A stretch of DNA of 64,000 nucleotides, taken from NCBI GenBank assembly GCA_013396755.1, contig VWZF01002521.1, forward strand, positions 643,193 to 707,192, read 5' to 3'. Source of the DNA: Sclerurus mexicanus (taxonomy: Eukaryota; Chordata; Aves; Passeriformes; Furnariidae). The notes beneath the pieces are model-generated. The model was not told the origin of the DNA. It did not search any database and worked only from the letters and a program-made list of their open reading frames with translations. Shown in pieces: positions 1-11,713 of this stretch (positions are counted from its first letter, which is position 1; every line of letters starts with the position of its first letter). The translations under genes were made by a program, and so were the position numbers.

Positions 1-1599
1 GCTTTGAGTTTAATGTACTTTCAGCAGCCAACATTCACATCCCAGCTGTGGTTGGCTTTATGTTGATTTTCATGTCTGTGACCTGAGGAGGAGGGAACAT
101 ACTGAGTCACTTTCAGCTTTCCCTGGAATCTAGGTCTCCTGCTGAAAGCAGGGTTGCATATTGGGTCCCCAGTTGCTGCAGTGTTCACATGGCATATACA
201 CAAAACTGAGAACGTTGTAATAAAAATAGTGCCTGACATTAGATCAAACTGAAAAGTCCAAAGCTATTTTTATTGTAATAAATTTGACTAAGCGAATAGA
301 CTTTGTATGAATAGGTAGGATATGTTATGTTTAGCTCTGGGGTCTCTGGAAGAGTTACCTGAAAATATTTGACCAGAAAAGCTGAAAAGGGAACTGTAAT
401 TTATGAACTTTTTAAGATATTATTGGTTGCACTGTGGGCTGGAACATATTACAGTAATGTTTATGTAGACAGACAGATAGATCGAGTGTTCTGTGTTATA
501 ACAACAAAATGTAAGCACATATATCCAGAGTTCAGCAAAGCCTTTCACAGACATTTACAATGATTGAATTAAATCACTGTGTTCATATATAAGATTTTGC
601 TTCAAAGGGGCAAGAAGTGAAATAGGTGAATGTCTTATCTTTTCTGTGTAATAATTAACAGATGAGTCTAGTTGTGGTTTTGTTTTTCAGTTGGAGAACA
701 TTGTTTTCCTGTCTTTCTTACAGCAAACGCTTGCAGCTCCTAGTCCACCCTGAGTGAAATACTTCTCCCTTTCTAAGTAGAATGCTTTTTAAAAGTTAAT
801 GAGGAGGACTTACTTACCTGTATGAGCATCTCTGCTGAGAACAGAGTTTAGTTGCTTTGTGGTAAAGAAACACCACAAAAAGTTTTCCATCAAGTATGGC
901 TCATCCAGAATAGGAAAGACTTGAACTTTGTTTATATGTCACACATTTTCCTGTCTGACCATGGTAATAATAGACTATGTTGACTATATTGAAATATGGG
1001 AATTTGGGAAGAAGGGAAGGATTGTGCTGTTTCCTGATTTAGACAGCTGATAAGAGTGATTAAACAAACCATCTCTCATCTCAGCTTTCCTCAACATATG
1101 GCTTCAGTCTTGCAGGGTAATACCTTCAGCCTCGGCCAGTGACCAGTCCTATCAAAAGAGATGAGAGTTATAGAATTATTTTGAATTGGACTGGGTAAAA
1201 GATGGAGCTGGGACAAACAATGCAACACAAGGGTTACACAACTTGTTGGACAAAGTTCTGAATGACTTGCAGCAAAGTGCATTATAAATTAGGGAGGAGA
1301 CTGGATTTTGCTTACACAAACTTCCCTCAGAAGTGGTGTAAGCTAAGGTGGCTGTTTTGGCACTGCAGTGGCATAAAAACACCCAAGAAACACACATTGC
1401 ATTGACAGAATTCACATTGTAGAAGCAGGGCCATGTTGGTAAGATGCTTTAGGTGTTGGTGGTACATAAATAACTTCTCCATCAGCAAGGGTTCATTCTT
1501 GTCATGGGAAAACCATATATGCATGAAGAAATTTTCACTTGTGATCACTGAAAAGCAATGGTAAGAAGGAAAATTAGGCTCAGGAAAGGTTTCTCACTG
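1..1599. other. probable RBM47 5' intron, no gene seen
   Basis: AT-rich single-copy-looking DNA. The only open frames are short (under 80 codons) and lack splice context or family resemblance. Because the first coding exon of RBM47 begins with a splice acceptor at 10553/10554, this stretch is inferred to be intron between an upstream non-coding exon, outside the window or not recognised, and that exon. Confidence 0.5.
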
Positions 1600-2430
1600 T
1601 ATTATTTGAGATAGCATGGGAGATTCTGCTTGCCACTGTGGGGAGAAAATCTGTGTGGCCAAAGCTCAAATGAAGTTGAAGCAGCCAGAAATATGAGGGA
1701 CAATAAAAAGTGTTTTTTCAAATATATTAATGGCAATAGGCAGCATAGAAATATCACTGACCCATTATAGATGAGGATGGTCACCTCACAAACAGGGACA
1801 GAGACAAGGCAGAGGTGTTTGACACTTTCCTTGCTCTGTCTTCAACACTGATGACGGACCAAGGGAGTCTCAGTGCCCTGAGCTGGAGGACCATGACTGT
1901 GACAATGATCAACTCCCAGTCAACCCCGAAATCACGCAGGATCTGCTGCTCCAGCTGGACCTCTACAAACCCATATATGGGGCCTGATGGGATTCATCCC
2001 AGAATCCTCAAAGAGCAAGCTGATGTCATAGCAAAACCTCTCTCAATGATTTTTGAGTGGTTTTGGGAATCCAGAGAGGTCCCAGCTGGCTGGAAGCTGG
2101 TGAACATTTTCCAAATTTTCAAGAAGGGCAAGAAGAAGGACCCTGGTAACTACAGGCCTGTCAATCTCACTGCAGTGCCTGATAAATTTAAGGAGAGGGT
2201 TGTTCTGGGAAGTATTGAAAAACACCTGAAAGACAATGCAGGCATTGGTCACAGCCAGCATGGCTTCATAAGGAGAAGGTCCTGCTTGTTGAACCTGATT
2301 TCCTTCTATGACGAAATAACTCACCTGCTTGATCAAGGGGAACCAGTGGATGTAATGTTTTCAGATTTCAGTAAAGTTTTCGATACTGTCTCTCACAGGA
2401 TCCTTCTGGACAGGAGGTCAGATCAATGAG
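1600..2430 (+). mobile_element. CR1 LINE fragment, reverse transcriptase N-terminal half
   Basis: An open frame from 1815 to 2429 encodes the start of a CR1-type ORF2 reverse transcriptase. Recognisable pieces are DGIHPRILKE, VPAGWKLVNI, the motif around NYRPVNLTAVPDK, and FSDFSKVFDTVSHRILL, which corresponds to the LDFSKAFDTVSH block of CR1. Upstream, 1600-1814 carries further CR1 coding similarity broken by stops. The element stops abruptly after 2430, before the catalytic FADD block, so it is truncated at the 3' side. It is a dead copy in a probable RBM47 intron. Confidence 0.85.
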
Positions 2431-3441
2431 GGACCTTCACCCTGGGCAATGGTAGTGCTTACAGATAATGCAAGCAAATCACACACCAGATTAAATATGC
2501 CATAGAAGGATGAAGAGAGGGTTGATAACAGAATTTTACACAATACAAAGTGACTATATTTTGTATGGGAATAATAACTTTAGCTCCATTTTTTGAATTG
2601 CACATAAAATTGCTGTGAGATAAGATTAATAGGCCAAGGGAACTGCTATGATGTGGCTAAGAGAATTAGCTCTGTGATTGTTATTTTTCTCGGTGACAGT
2701 GATGAAAATAAGAAATTTAACATTCAAATTATGGTTTGAAGCTGTAGTCAATCATTGACTGTATACATTCCTTGTTGAATTATCTGATTAGCATTCAAAC
2801 TTTAACCTGAGAAATTCCAGGGTTAGTTTACAGAATAATTTCATGTGTTTTCCTCTTAAAAGCAGCAAGAAGCAAAAAACCAGATTTCTAGTAATTTTGT
2901 TACAGTTTTTTAGGCGAAATACATTGCTTTTGACTGGTGCGTGGAGAACTTAACCCATCCCTGCAAGATCTTTAAAGCAGGATTTTCTTTAGTGCTTGTC
3001 ACTGTTTTAAATATAACCCTACAGCCACTGTTAGAGTCTTGTAACTCATGTCAGGGAAGTAGTGCTATCCGCTGAGTATCGTTGGAAATAGCATACTTCA
3101 TTTTCTGTTTCTCTCTTTGAAGCTAATACTATCACAAGACAAAATCAAGAGGTTTTGGTGAGTTTTAAACCAAACACTTGTAACATGCTTAAGCCACTTA
3201 GGACAAATTTAAGCAATTGAAAACCATGCACAGATCCTCTTTGCAGTACATCCACCATGAAAACTGCTTTTCAGGCTAAGAACCTGCCCCCTACAAGGGG
3301 AACTTGGCTAGCTGACCAGAATAAAATTGAAATTTAAGCATAAAATATGAACTCTTGCAATGAAATCAGTAGTCAGAGCCCTGATGATAGGCCCTAGGTT
3401 AGGATACTGAGTGTCACCATTAAAAGGATTGGGAATTTCAT
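2431..3441. other. intronic DNA, nothing recognised
   Basis: No open frame above 60 codons and no repeat that I recognise. Base composition matches the flanks. Confidence 0.4.
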
Positions 3442-3800
3442 AAAATCATAGAATTTTTAGGTTGGAAAAAACCTCTAAGATCATTGAGTACAGCCATTAA
3501 CTGAACATTGCCAAGTCCACCAATAAACTATGTCCCTGAGTGCCACATCTACATGTCTTTTAAATACCTCCAGAGATTGTGACTCAACCACTTCCCTGGG
3601 CAGACTGTTCCAATGTTTGACAGACCTTTTGATGAAGAAATTTTTCCTTCCCTGGCACAACTTGAGACTGTTTCCTCTTGCCCTAATTTCAGCAGGTAGC
3701 CTGAGGATTTAGTAGGCTGGTCTTATCATACCCCTCAGGTACTTTACACCATTGCTCCCTACATCTTTAAGTATAGTACTTCTAGAGGACAGAGAGCCCC
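3442..3800 (-). mobile_element. CR1 LINE 3' end, minus orientation
   Basis: Read on the minus strand the block ends in the CR1 tail signature: gattctatgatt-like sequence preceded by a diverged form of the 'cttggactcgatgatct..ttccaacct' segment. Further in it carries the coding tail 'LFQCLT..' in antisense, typical of the CR1 3' coding end. It is 5' truncated, as most CR1 copies are. Confidence 0.85.
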
Positions 3801-6800
3801 TCCTGTACATGTTCTTGCCTGAAGATATATGGGGAAAAATTCAGTGCAGTGAATGCTGCTGCATGCACATCAGCACCTGAGCCAAAAGATTCCTTCCAGG
3901 TGACCCTGTTTGAAAAGGGACAAGTTTGATGACCTAATTCAGGCACACGGATGATGATGAGAGTAAGCAGTGCTTTAGCGGTGCTGGCAGCAAGATGACT
4001 TGTACAGCAGACAGACAGATCATTGTCAATTACTATTGCTGATTTGATCTCTGAGATTACTCTCTTTCAAGCTGCTCATCACAAGGTACTTATCAAGTCT
4101 CATACCAGCTAATGTTCCTGCCCCTTCAGGTCTGCTGATGCAGTTCACTACGTTCTCCTCAGAGTTTTGTCAAAATTATCCAGATTAAGAAAATTCACCT
4201 TCTCAAAATGTTTAATGTAGACTGGGGCAACTTCATCATCCAGTTCAGCTGCAGGAAAAGCAATGTGTCTGATACACTTCAGACATTGTCATGGTCTGTT
4301 GGCCTCAGGTATTGCTTTTTTGTAAAAGTGTGAAGGCATTATCCATCCCAAGTAACCTCCCCTTTCCTGTGCAAAAGACCTTCAGAAAAGGTCCTTGGCT
4401 AAAAAGCTGTGCTGAAATGCTGCGCTCTCTTGCACTGACCCTCCACAAGATTCAACTTCGGACACTGGCATTTCATTAGAGGTAGTAGGTAGGAAACAAA
4501 GATGTGGCCCAATTCCTGTTAAAAACCACTCTGAGGGCCAGGCTTTGACAGTTGAAATGTAAATTAATTTGCCATCAGGCAAAGACTCTGCATGGATATT
4601 GCACCAAAGATCAGACCCGTTTTTCACCACACCTGCTGCCTGCCTGGCCTCTGTCTGCACTGTGCATGGAGAGGAGCCAAGGACGCTGCACCCAGCAGGA
4701 TGTCTCCTAAACTAATTGTAAACAGAGGGCAAAGTCTTCTGCCAGGAAGCATGTGGGGTGACAATGAGCGCTTGTGGGGCCAGTGGCCATGTTAGACCCG
4801 TTTGTATAAGGTGTGATGTCCTATTTCACCATTAGTTTAGGAAGGAGCACCTTGCACACCAGCTCCCTGCTGTGGCTGCAGGGTCACTAGGATGGCAACA
4901 GTCTCAAAGATTCCTGCTTTGTTCAGCTCATTTATGCAAATAATGAGCAGGAAAAGAGTGACAGCCTTGTCAAGAAAAAATAGCTGTTTTGTAATGATAC
5001 CGTAGTTATCTTGAGGAGGTAACTTGCACATTACTCTTGAAGCAATGCTCAAATCACTACTGTAGTTAGAATTGATGAGGCCGCTGAGTTTTCTGTTCAG
5101 CCCATAATATCTAAACAAGCAAACTGGGCTTTCAGCAGCAGCATTTCTGTGGATATCTGATGTTTGTGATAAAGTTACACAATTGTTCTTAGTAAGGTGT
5201 TGCTGGTTTTGTATACATTTTACATATATAAAGCTGTCATGAGAATAGAGTCAGGTTTTGAAAATAAAGAGCTTTAATGACAGCCATGCTTTCAGAGCTG
5301 CTGCCTACTGTTAGAAGCAGGATTAGCGTTTTCCCTTATTATTTCAACTGAAAAACTAAGAAGGTCACATTTAAACCAGTAGCTGTCATTTCCCTCTGAC
5401 AACAGACTGCATTTAAAATTTCAGCAACCAACCTTCCCTCTGCAGCAGCTGCGGTTTAAAATGCAAAACTGGCAGTTTCTTGAAGGAAGTGAGTGGTTGC
5501 ACATTGTCCATAGGGACACGCCCTGTCAGCTCAGCAGGAGTTTGTTCGGTACATGGTCTGCAGGTGGGGCACAGGTGTCCCCATCCCCTGCCCCTGACAA
5601 TTATCACAGACACAGCAGGTCTCCCTTGTCTCTCCTGCTGCCTGCCATGGTGCTGGCACCCATCCCCAGGCTATGTGACAGGTTGTGTCACCCACAGAAG
5701 GACACATGATGCCACTAAATCTATGCAGTACAAAACTGGAGGGATGAATTAAGTCCAAACATAAACAACCTCATTTTAAAAGAGTGAAGTGTGTATGCAA
5801 TTACTGCCACAACGACACTGCTGTGTACCTGTGTTTGTAAAAACCTATTTGACCACATCAGGCTCAACAGAGGAGCACGTGGCTGCCTAACCTCACAGGG
5901 CACTGCTCAGCTCTGGACTAGCTCAAGGATAAGTTGATATATGGACTTAGGGCATCACTTTCTCAATGGGGCCCCAAGCTGCCTTGCCCTGGCACAAGGG
6001 ACTTCAGCATTTGCCTCTGTGTTGTTGTTAATCAAGGTGTGGTGTTTCTATTTAATAAAAGATCTGCCTCAGTTAATCAGCCTGTTCACAGTATGCTTTA
6101 GGTCAGTCACTGCCAACACAGTAAGTTTCCCATTTAATATTCTGATCTGTGATGTGAAAAAAAAATAGGTTAAAAAGAAGGTAGTTAATATTTAGGGCAA
6201 GAACTACTTACACCCATCCTATTTGCAGCGGAGAAGGAGTTCTGTAAGGAAGTGAAAGTGAAATTTGAATGGTTTCAGTGAAACCTCGATGTCTGATAGT
6301 TCACCTGTGCAAGGAAGAGTCCTTGGAGCAGAGATGCTGAATGGAGGGACTCATAAGCCTGGCTCTTGGTGGACTGGCAGGTATTAGCATCCATCTTAAT
6401 GTGGCATTGAACGATCAAGCATGATTTACCTTTTTCTGAGAAGAAAAGAAGCCAGTCTTGTTTGAGTCCTGATAATGAGTCACTGTCTAGTTAGTTGTCT
6501 CCAAAACACCACCTTTCTCATTAGTGGTATTTTTGTCTGTCTCCTTTTATGCATCTATGTCATCAAGATCAGGTGTACGTTCTTCCTCAGAGACTAGAAA
6601 TCAAGCACTTATATTTCACAAGACACTACATTTTACTGTAACTTAAATTATTGTCTCTGCTAGCATTAATCACACATAGTGGGTGTACTGAAACCAGTTT
6701 GGCTTTACTAAGGCCACTAGACCCATAATGTTAGCTCATGTCTTATGTATACTCACAACACACGATAGCAAGTTTTCACAACCAGTTTATCGAGGACTAA

Positions 6801-6984
6801 AAAAAGTGCACAAGTGAGGTTGAACACTTTGGAAACTGGCATTTTTGAAAACTATTTTCTTTAGAGGGATTCCTTTTCAACAGGAAAAAGTTAAGTTGTG
6901 CTGGTAGCCCGTTCTGTAAGGCAGTAACAACAGGAGAGGAAAGTTCTCAGACCAGACATGCCTGTGTGTTTTTCTCTTCACAGT
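3801..6984. other. intronic DNA, nothing recognised
   Basis: Only short unrelated open frames on both strands, none with splice context or domain similarity. No tandem repeat or transposon boundary is visible by eye. Confidence 0.4.
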
Positions 6985-7135
6985 AGAATCACAGAATATT
7001 CTGAGTTGGAAGGGATCCACAAGGATCATCGAGTCCAACTCTTAAGTGACTGGCCCGTACCCACTGGCGTTATTAGCATTAATATCTCTGACCTTGGCAT
7101 TATTAGCACCAAGGTTTAACCAACTGAGCTAATCT
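6985..7135 (-). mobile_element. tRNA-Ile-headed SINE with CR1 tail (TguSINE1-like)
   Basis: On the minus strand the element begins with a tRNA-like segment (AGCTCAGTTGGTTAAACCTT then GGTGCTAATAATGCCAAGGTC), which matches the D-arm and anticodon region of tRNA-Ile. It ends with a CR1 3' tail (GGACTCGATGATCCTTGTGG, then TTCCAACTCAGAATATTCTG). The fusion of a tRNA-Ile head to a CR1 tail is, from memory, the architecture of zebra finch TguSINE1. The anticodon-arm segment occurs twice (GCTAATAATGCCAAGG and GCTAATAACGCCAGTG), so this copy has an internal rearrangement. It supports a passerine host. Confidence 0.75.
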
Positions 7136-10100
7136 AAGGGTAGATGAAATCTGAACTTTGTGAAGGTGTTGATTGTGTCATGTGGCAATGAATAAGTTGC
7201 TAAGTGTGTATTTAATTACATCAGTTGTGGCTACATAGGCTAACTTTCTTAGGTAGTACCTACTTAAGAAACTCAGCTCTAGGGAGCTGCACAGGAAGAA
7301 AAAAAAACAAACCATATTTGATCATAAATCTTGATTCCTAATAAATTAGATAGGGATAAATGCATTTTAGGTTCACAAGGAATTTTTAATTATGCACTAT
7401 CACAAATGGTATATGGTAGGGTCTGCAGCAAAGGTGACCATCAGCACTTGGGAGCAGCTTCAAGTACGACTTCCAGTACTAGAAATCATCCTGCTGGTGT
7501 GATGCAAAGTGCTGAAGAACATGTTAGTTCCTGCATGGCCACCAAATTACCAGCTGGTTTCTAGTGTTCTGGGGAGGCTTTGTTTTACCTCTCCACACTC
7601 CACACTCCACAATCCCAGTGCTCACTTGTAGCTTTCTAACTATAGCCCCAGCAACCAAGCCCTGCAGATAACAGAATACAGAGACTTTTAGTTTGTAAGT
7701 TGAACCAAAACTGATGGCAATGACTAATTTCTAAACTTAGACAAACTTGGGGTGATAAGTACTTCACTTGCCAACAGGTGGCCCATGTAAAGGTAATGAT
7801 TACTTCCCAGTAAAGTGTTTGTATAACAAGCTATGCTTCTATTACGGGAAAGGTGAAGTTACATTTTTAGGAACAAATTGTCAAGTGAAAAATTAAACTG
7901 TTTTACTGTGCCTTAATTTTCATGAATGTCAAATAATTCCCAAAAAATTAAAATATCTGACTGTTACAGGGGAACATTTGAATCTGAGAGAAACATGTTA
8001 ATCAACAGCATTTTAAAGCAAGAAGCTATCAAAATTGAGGCAGTTTCATGAAAGACCTTACTTCAAAGGCATTATGTTTTCTATAGTATTGCTGAGCATC
8101 AGCTTCACTATTACTGGCCTCCACCTTCTTTATCTTCCCCTCTGCTTTCCCTGTTTTTAAATTAAAATGGTCCAGAAGCATCAGTGTGTAACACTAATGG
8201 TTCAAAAACGCATGCAGGATCAGGTCTTACTGCAGACCATGGTTTGCCAATCCCAAACACATTTAGAAGTTGAACCAAACACAGTGGTGTTTGCCCTAGC
8301 TGGGGCAGAGGCGTCCCTGGGTACAGACCAGCACAATTCTGGGCAGCTCAAGAGCTTTACTGAAAAAAATCTGAGCTGCTGAGGTTACTAGGATTTAAAT
8401 GGGTTCTGTGGACCATACAACTCAGAACTAGGTGCCTAAATTTTGTGCCCATATTTCTGCGTACTCGGACAATGAAAGACCTTCTCGCATGGTAACCAAT
8501 TCAATGGCCAAATCATTCTAACAAAGAGTATATATCTGAGTCCCTGTGGGACAGGGAGAAATCTGTGTCCTACTGAATAACACAGCTACACAGAATAAAT
8601 AAATCTGGCCAAAATTTTGTCCTTTTTTTTGGAAATTGAGCCTGTCAAACCCAGATTGGGAGCATTTCATATGGTGGTTTGCAGAGTTTCCTACAAGGAT
8701 CAGTGTGTTTTGAGAGTTCCATCAACAAACTGGTCATGAATGCAAAACATGACAAATAAATCAGTGGATGAAGCAAAGGCTGATGGAGTTGTAAAAAACA
8801 ATGAGGAGGAGCCAGTCATGTAGCACTCAGTATGTGGGATCCACTTTAAAGGAACTTGGGATAAGGCTGAGTGAAAGGCTATGGCATGTAGGAGTAATAA
8901 ACACAAGGCATGCTTGCTACAGGGACATAACCCCAGCAAGTGGTGCTTCTGTACAGGATTTGAGGTCAGAATTGGAAAAAAACCCAAACAAGTCCATCTG
9001 GTTTGCTAGTGAGAAGGTGTGAAGAAACAGGCCTTGGCAATACAGGACGGATATTTTTCATCCCTGTATATGGGAAAGGTGAAAAAAGCTAAAATTCTAG
9101 AGAACCGTCCAAAGACCCACAAACAACAATTTTAGGTGAAAAAAATTACTAATTGTGAATGAAAAGTTCAGCCTGCAAGTTTATTAAAAAGACAAAGTTG
9201 TGGCTTGATTACACAAGTATCACTATAAGACAAAAGCTGAGGTCTTGAAAGACTCTCTAGTCTATCAGGGAAAGGTTTAAAAAGTAATCCTGTTTGGAAG
9301 CAAAAGCCAGACAAATTCCCATGAGAAATACAGCACAATTGCTTGTCTGATGGAGCAATTAGCAAACATACCATATAGGGAAGAGAGGGATCTACAGCTC
9401 TTTGATTCCTTAAAGCCAAGGTCCCTTTGGAAATCATGATTTACTCAGATAAATATTATAGGACTCAATGTGCAAATAGCAATAAAATGTAATGGTCCAT
9501 GTCATATACAATCACTCATATTAAATGCTCTGATGGACCTTTCCAGCTTTAAAAGTCAATGAATTAACTACTCTGAGAGTCCCAAAGTGTCTTATTTAAT
9601 TGCGCTCAGAGAGGAAGCCCATGGTCTTGCAGCTGAGGTCATTAGCATGGTCATCTCCTCCTGTATGACTGCATTTCCTGCTCTTAGCCTGTGTTCAAAT
9701 GCAGAATGAGGTCTCTGAGATTTGCTTTCCTCTTGCTGGCTTGCAGGGCAGTGCTGGCTGCTTGGCCTAAAGCAAGTTGCCTGTCATAAAGGAGTGATTC
9801 TCTTCAGCTTTTGTGAAGTCCTGTTGTAATAACAGAGGAGACAAACACGTCAGACATCAGCAGGCAACTCAGAAGTTTGTCAGATTGCCCTTTGCACAAG
9901 AGAACAAGAATTGTCCTCCCCTGATGCTGAAGTGTATTTATTATTTCCTACTCCACAGTTACTGTGAAGGCCCAGAGGAACAAGAGGCTTGTTATCAGAT
10001 GGAAACAGTGTCTGGTGCTTCTCATGCATTTACCATCTTTCACCATGGAATATGGCACCTGGCACTTGTGCTGTTCAGGAGTAGATGGATTAACTGAGGA

Positions 10101-10553
10101 ATGACTTCCTAGGGAGGAGAGGACTCTGGAGGTGGGAACCACTGACTTCCTGTCAGTATCTTCCCTTTCTCAGTCCTGTGTCATTTCCTTTCTACCGTTT
10201 CAAAAAGAAGACAAGTCTCCCTAAGGTCTCAAGGTCTTGAGGTGCTTGGTGTCACCTATTCATGGGACTTTGGCATCCTGTGGCATCAGCTCTTTATGGT
10301 AGGGAGGAATGCGAAGGTGACCCTCAGCCACCTCCCTCAAAGAGATGCTGTGCCTATGTCCAGGATGCGCTCCCCCTGCAGGAGCTCCTCCACTCCTCAG
10401 GCTGGTGTGGCTCGTTCCTCTGCTTTTCTGCAGCCTTAGTCCCAGTTTGAAAAACAAAATTCCAGAACAACTATAGGAAAACAAAAGAGAGAGGTGGAAT
10501 TCTGATTGTAGCCAACAGCTTTTAACAAGTGTCCTCCTTCTTCCTTTGCCCAG
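7136..10553. other. intronic DNA upstream of RBM47 first coding exon
   Basis: No convincing gene. A pyrimidine-rich tract runs into the splice acceptor at 10552-10553 (cttcttcctttgcccag). A possible relic of a retroelement endonuclease at 8801-9022 is treated separately. Confidence 0.4.
8801..9022 (+). mobile_element. possible degraded Penelope-like GIY-YIG segment
   Basis: A 73-codon open frame contains STQYVGSTLKELGIRLSERL. This resembles the YVG-(K/S)-T-x3-L-x2-R-(L/I)-x-E-(H/R) core of the GIY-YIG endonuclease found at the C-terminus of Penelope-like retroelements. The residues that follow do not continue the domain convincingly, and the upstream sequence is full of stops. It could be a chance frame. 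Confidence 0.25.
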
Positions 10554-11713
10554 GTTTTATCAGGCTGTGAATGAATTTGACACCATGACTGCTGAGGACT
10601 CCACTGCAAGGATGAGCAATGATTCCACCAACGTGGCTGCCACAAAAGTCCCTGAAGGCGTTGCTGGTGCACCCAATGAGGCAGCTCTGTTGGCTCTCAT
10701 GGCCCGCACTGGGTATAGCATGATCCAGGAGAATGGGCAACGCAAGTATGGCGGCCCTCCTCCTGGCTGGGAGGGCCTGCACCCTCCTCGTGGCTGTGAA
10801 GTCTTTGTGGGCAAAATTCCCCGCGATGTCTACGAAGATGAGCTTGTCCCCGTGTTTGAGTCTGTTGGCCGCATCTATGAAATGCGCCTGATGATGGACT
10901 TCGATGGGAAGAACCGTGGCTATGCCTTTGTGATGTACACACAGAAGCACGAAGCAAAGCGTGCCGTCAGGGAGCTGAACAACTATGAAATCCGCCCTGG
11001 CAGGCTGCTGGGTGTGTGCTGCAGTGTGGATAACTGCCGGCTCTTCATTGGAGGCATTCCCAAGATGAAGAAGAGAGAGGAGATCCTGGAAGAGATTGCC
11101 AAGGTGACAGAAGGCGTGCTGGATGTCATCGTGTATGCCAGCGCCGCAGACAAGATGAAGAACAGAGGTTTTGCCTTTGTGGAGTATGAGAGCCATCGAG
11201 CAGCAGCAATGGCCAGGAGGAAACTCATGCCAGGAAGGATCCAGCTGTGGGGACATCAAATTGCTGTTGACTGGGCAGAACCAGAGATAGATGTGGATGA
11301 AGATGTCATGGAGACTGTTAAAATCCTCTATGTGAGGAATTTAATGATTGAGACCACAGAGGACACCATTAAAAAGGTCTTTGGTCAGTTTAACCCTGGC
11401 TGTGTAGAGAGAGTGAAAAAAATACGTGATTATGCCTTTGTGCACTTTACAACCAGGGAAGATGCCATTCATGCCATGAACAACCTTAATGGTGTTGAAT
11501 TGGAAGGCTCATGCCTGGAGGTTACCTTGGCCAAGCCAGTAGACAAGGAGCAGTACACTCGCTACCAGAAAGCAGCAAAAGGAGGGGCTGCAGCAACATC
11601 CGACGTAACTCAGCAACCTAATTATGTTTACTCTTGTGATCCATACACATTAGCATATTATGGATATCCATACAATGCCTTGATTGGGCCCAACAGAGAT
11701 TACTTTGTGAAAG
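10554..11713 (+). CDS. RBM47: RBM47 first coding exon (three RRMs)
   Basis: Acceptor tttgcccag at 10553; 31 nt of 5' UTR precede the ATG at 10585. The exon encodes residues 1-376 and one base of codon 377, ending GTG AAA G before donor gttagt at 11714, so it is phase 1. It contains all three RRMs in one exon, as in mammalian RBM47. An upstream in-frame extension exists only through the intron and is not coding. Confidence 0.95.

Noticed and set aside
7040..7135. tRNA-Ile-like sequence
   Set aside because: Rearranged, lacks a foldable cloverleaf and continues into a CR1 tail, so it is a SINE head and not a tRNA gene.
10522..11259. 245-codon minus-strand open frame
   Set aside because: It is the antisense of the RBM47 RRM exon; codon bias of the conserved exon keeps it open.
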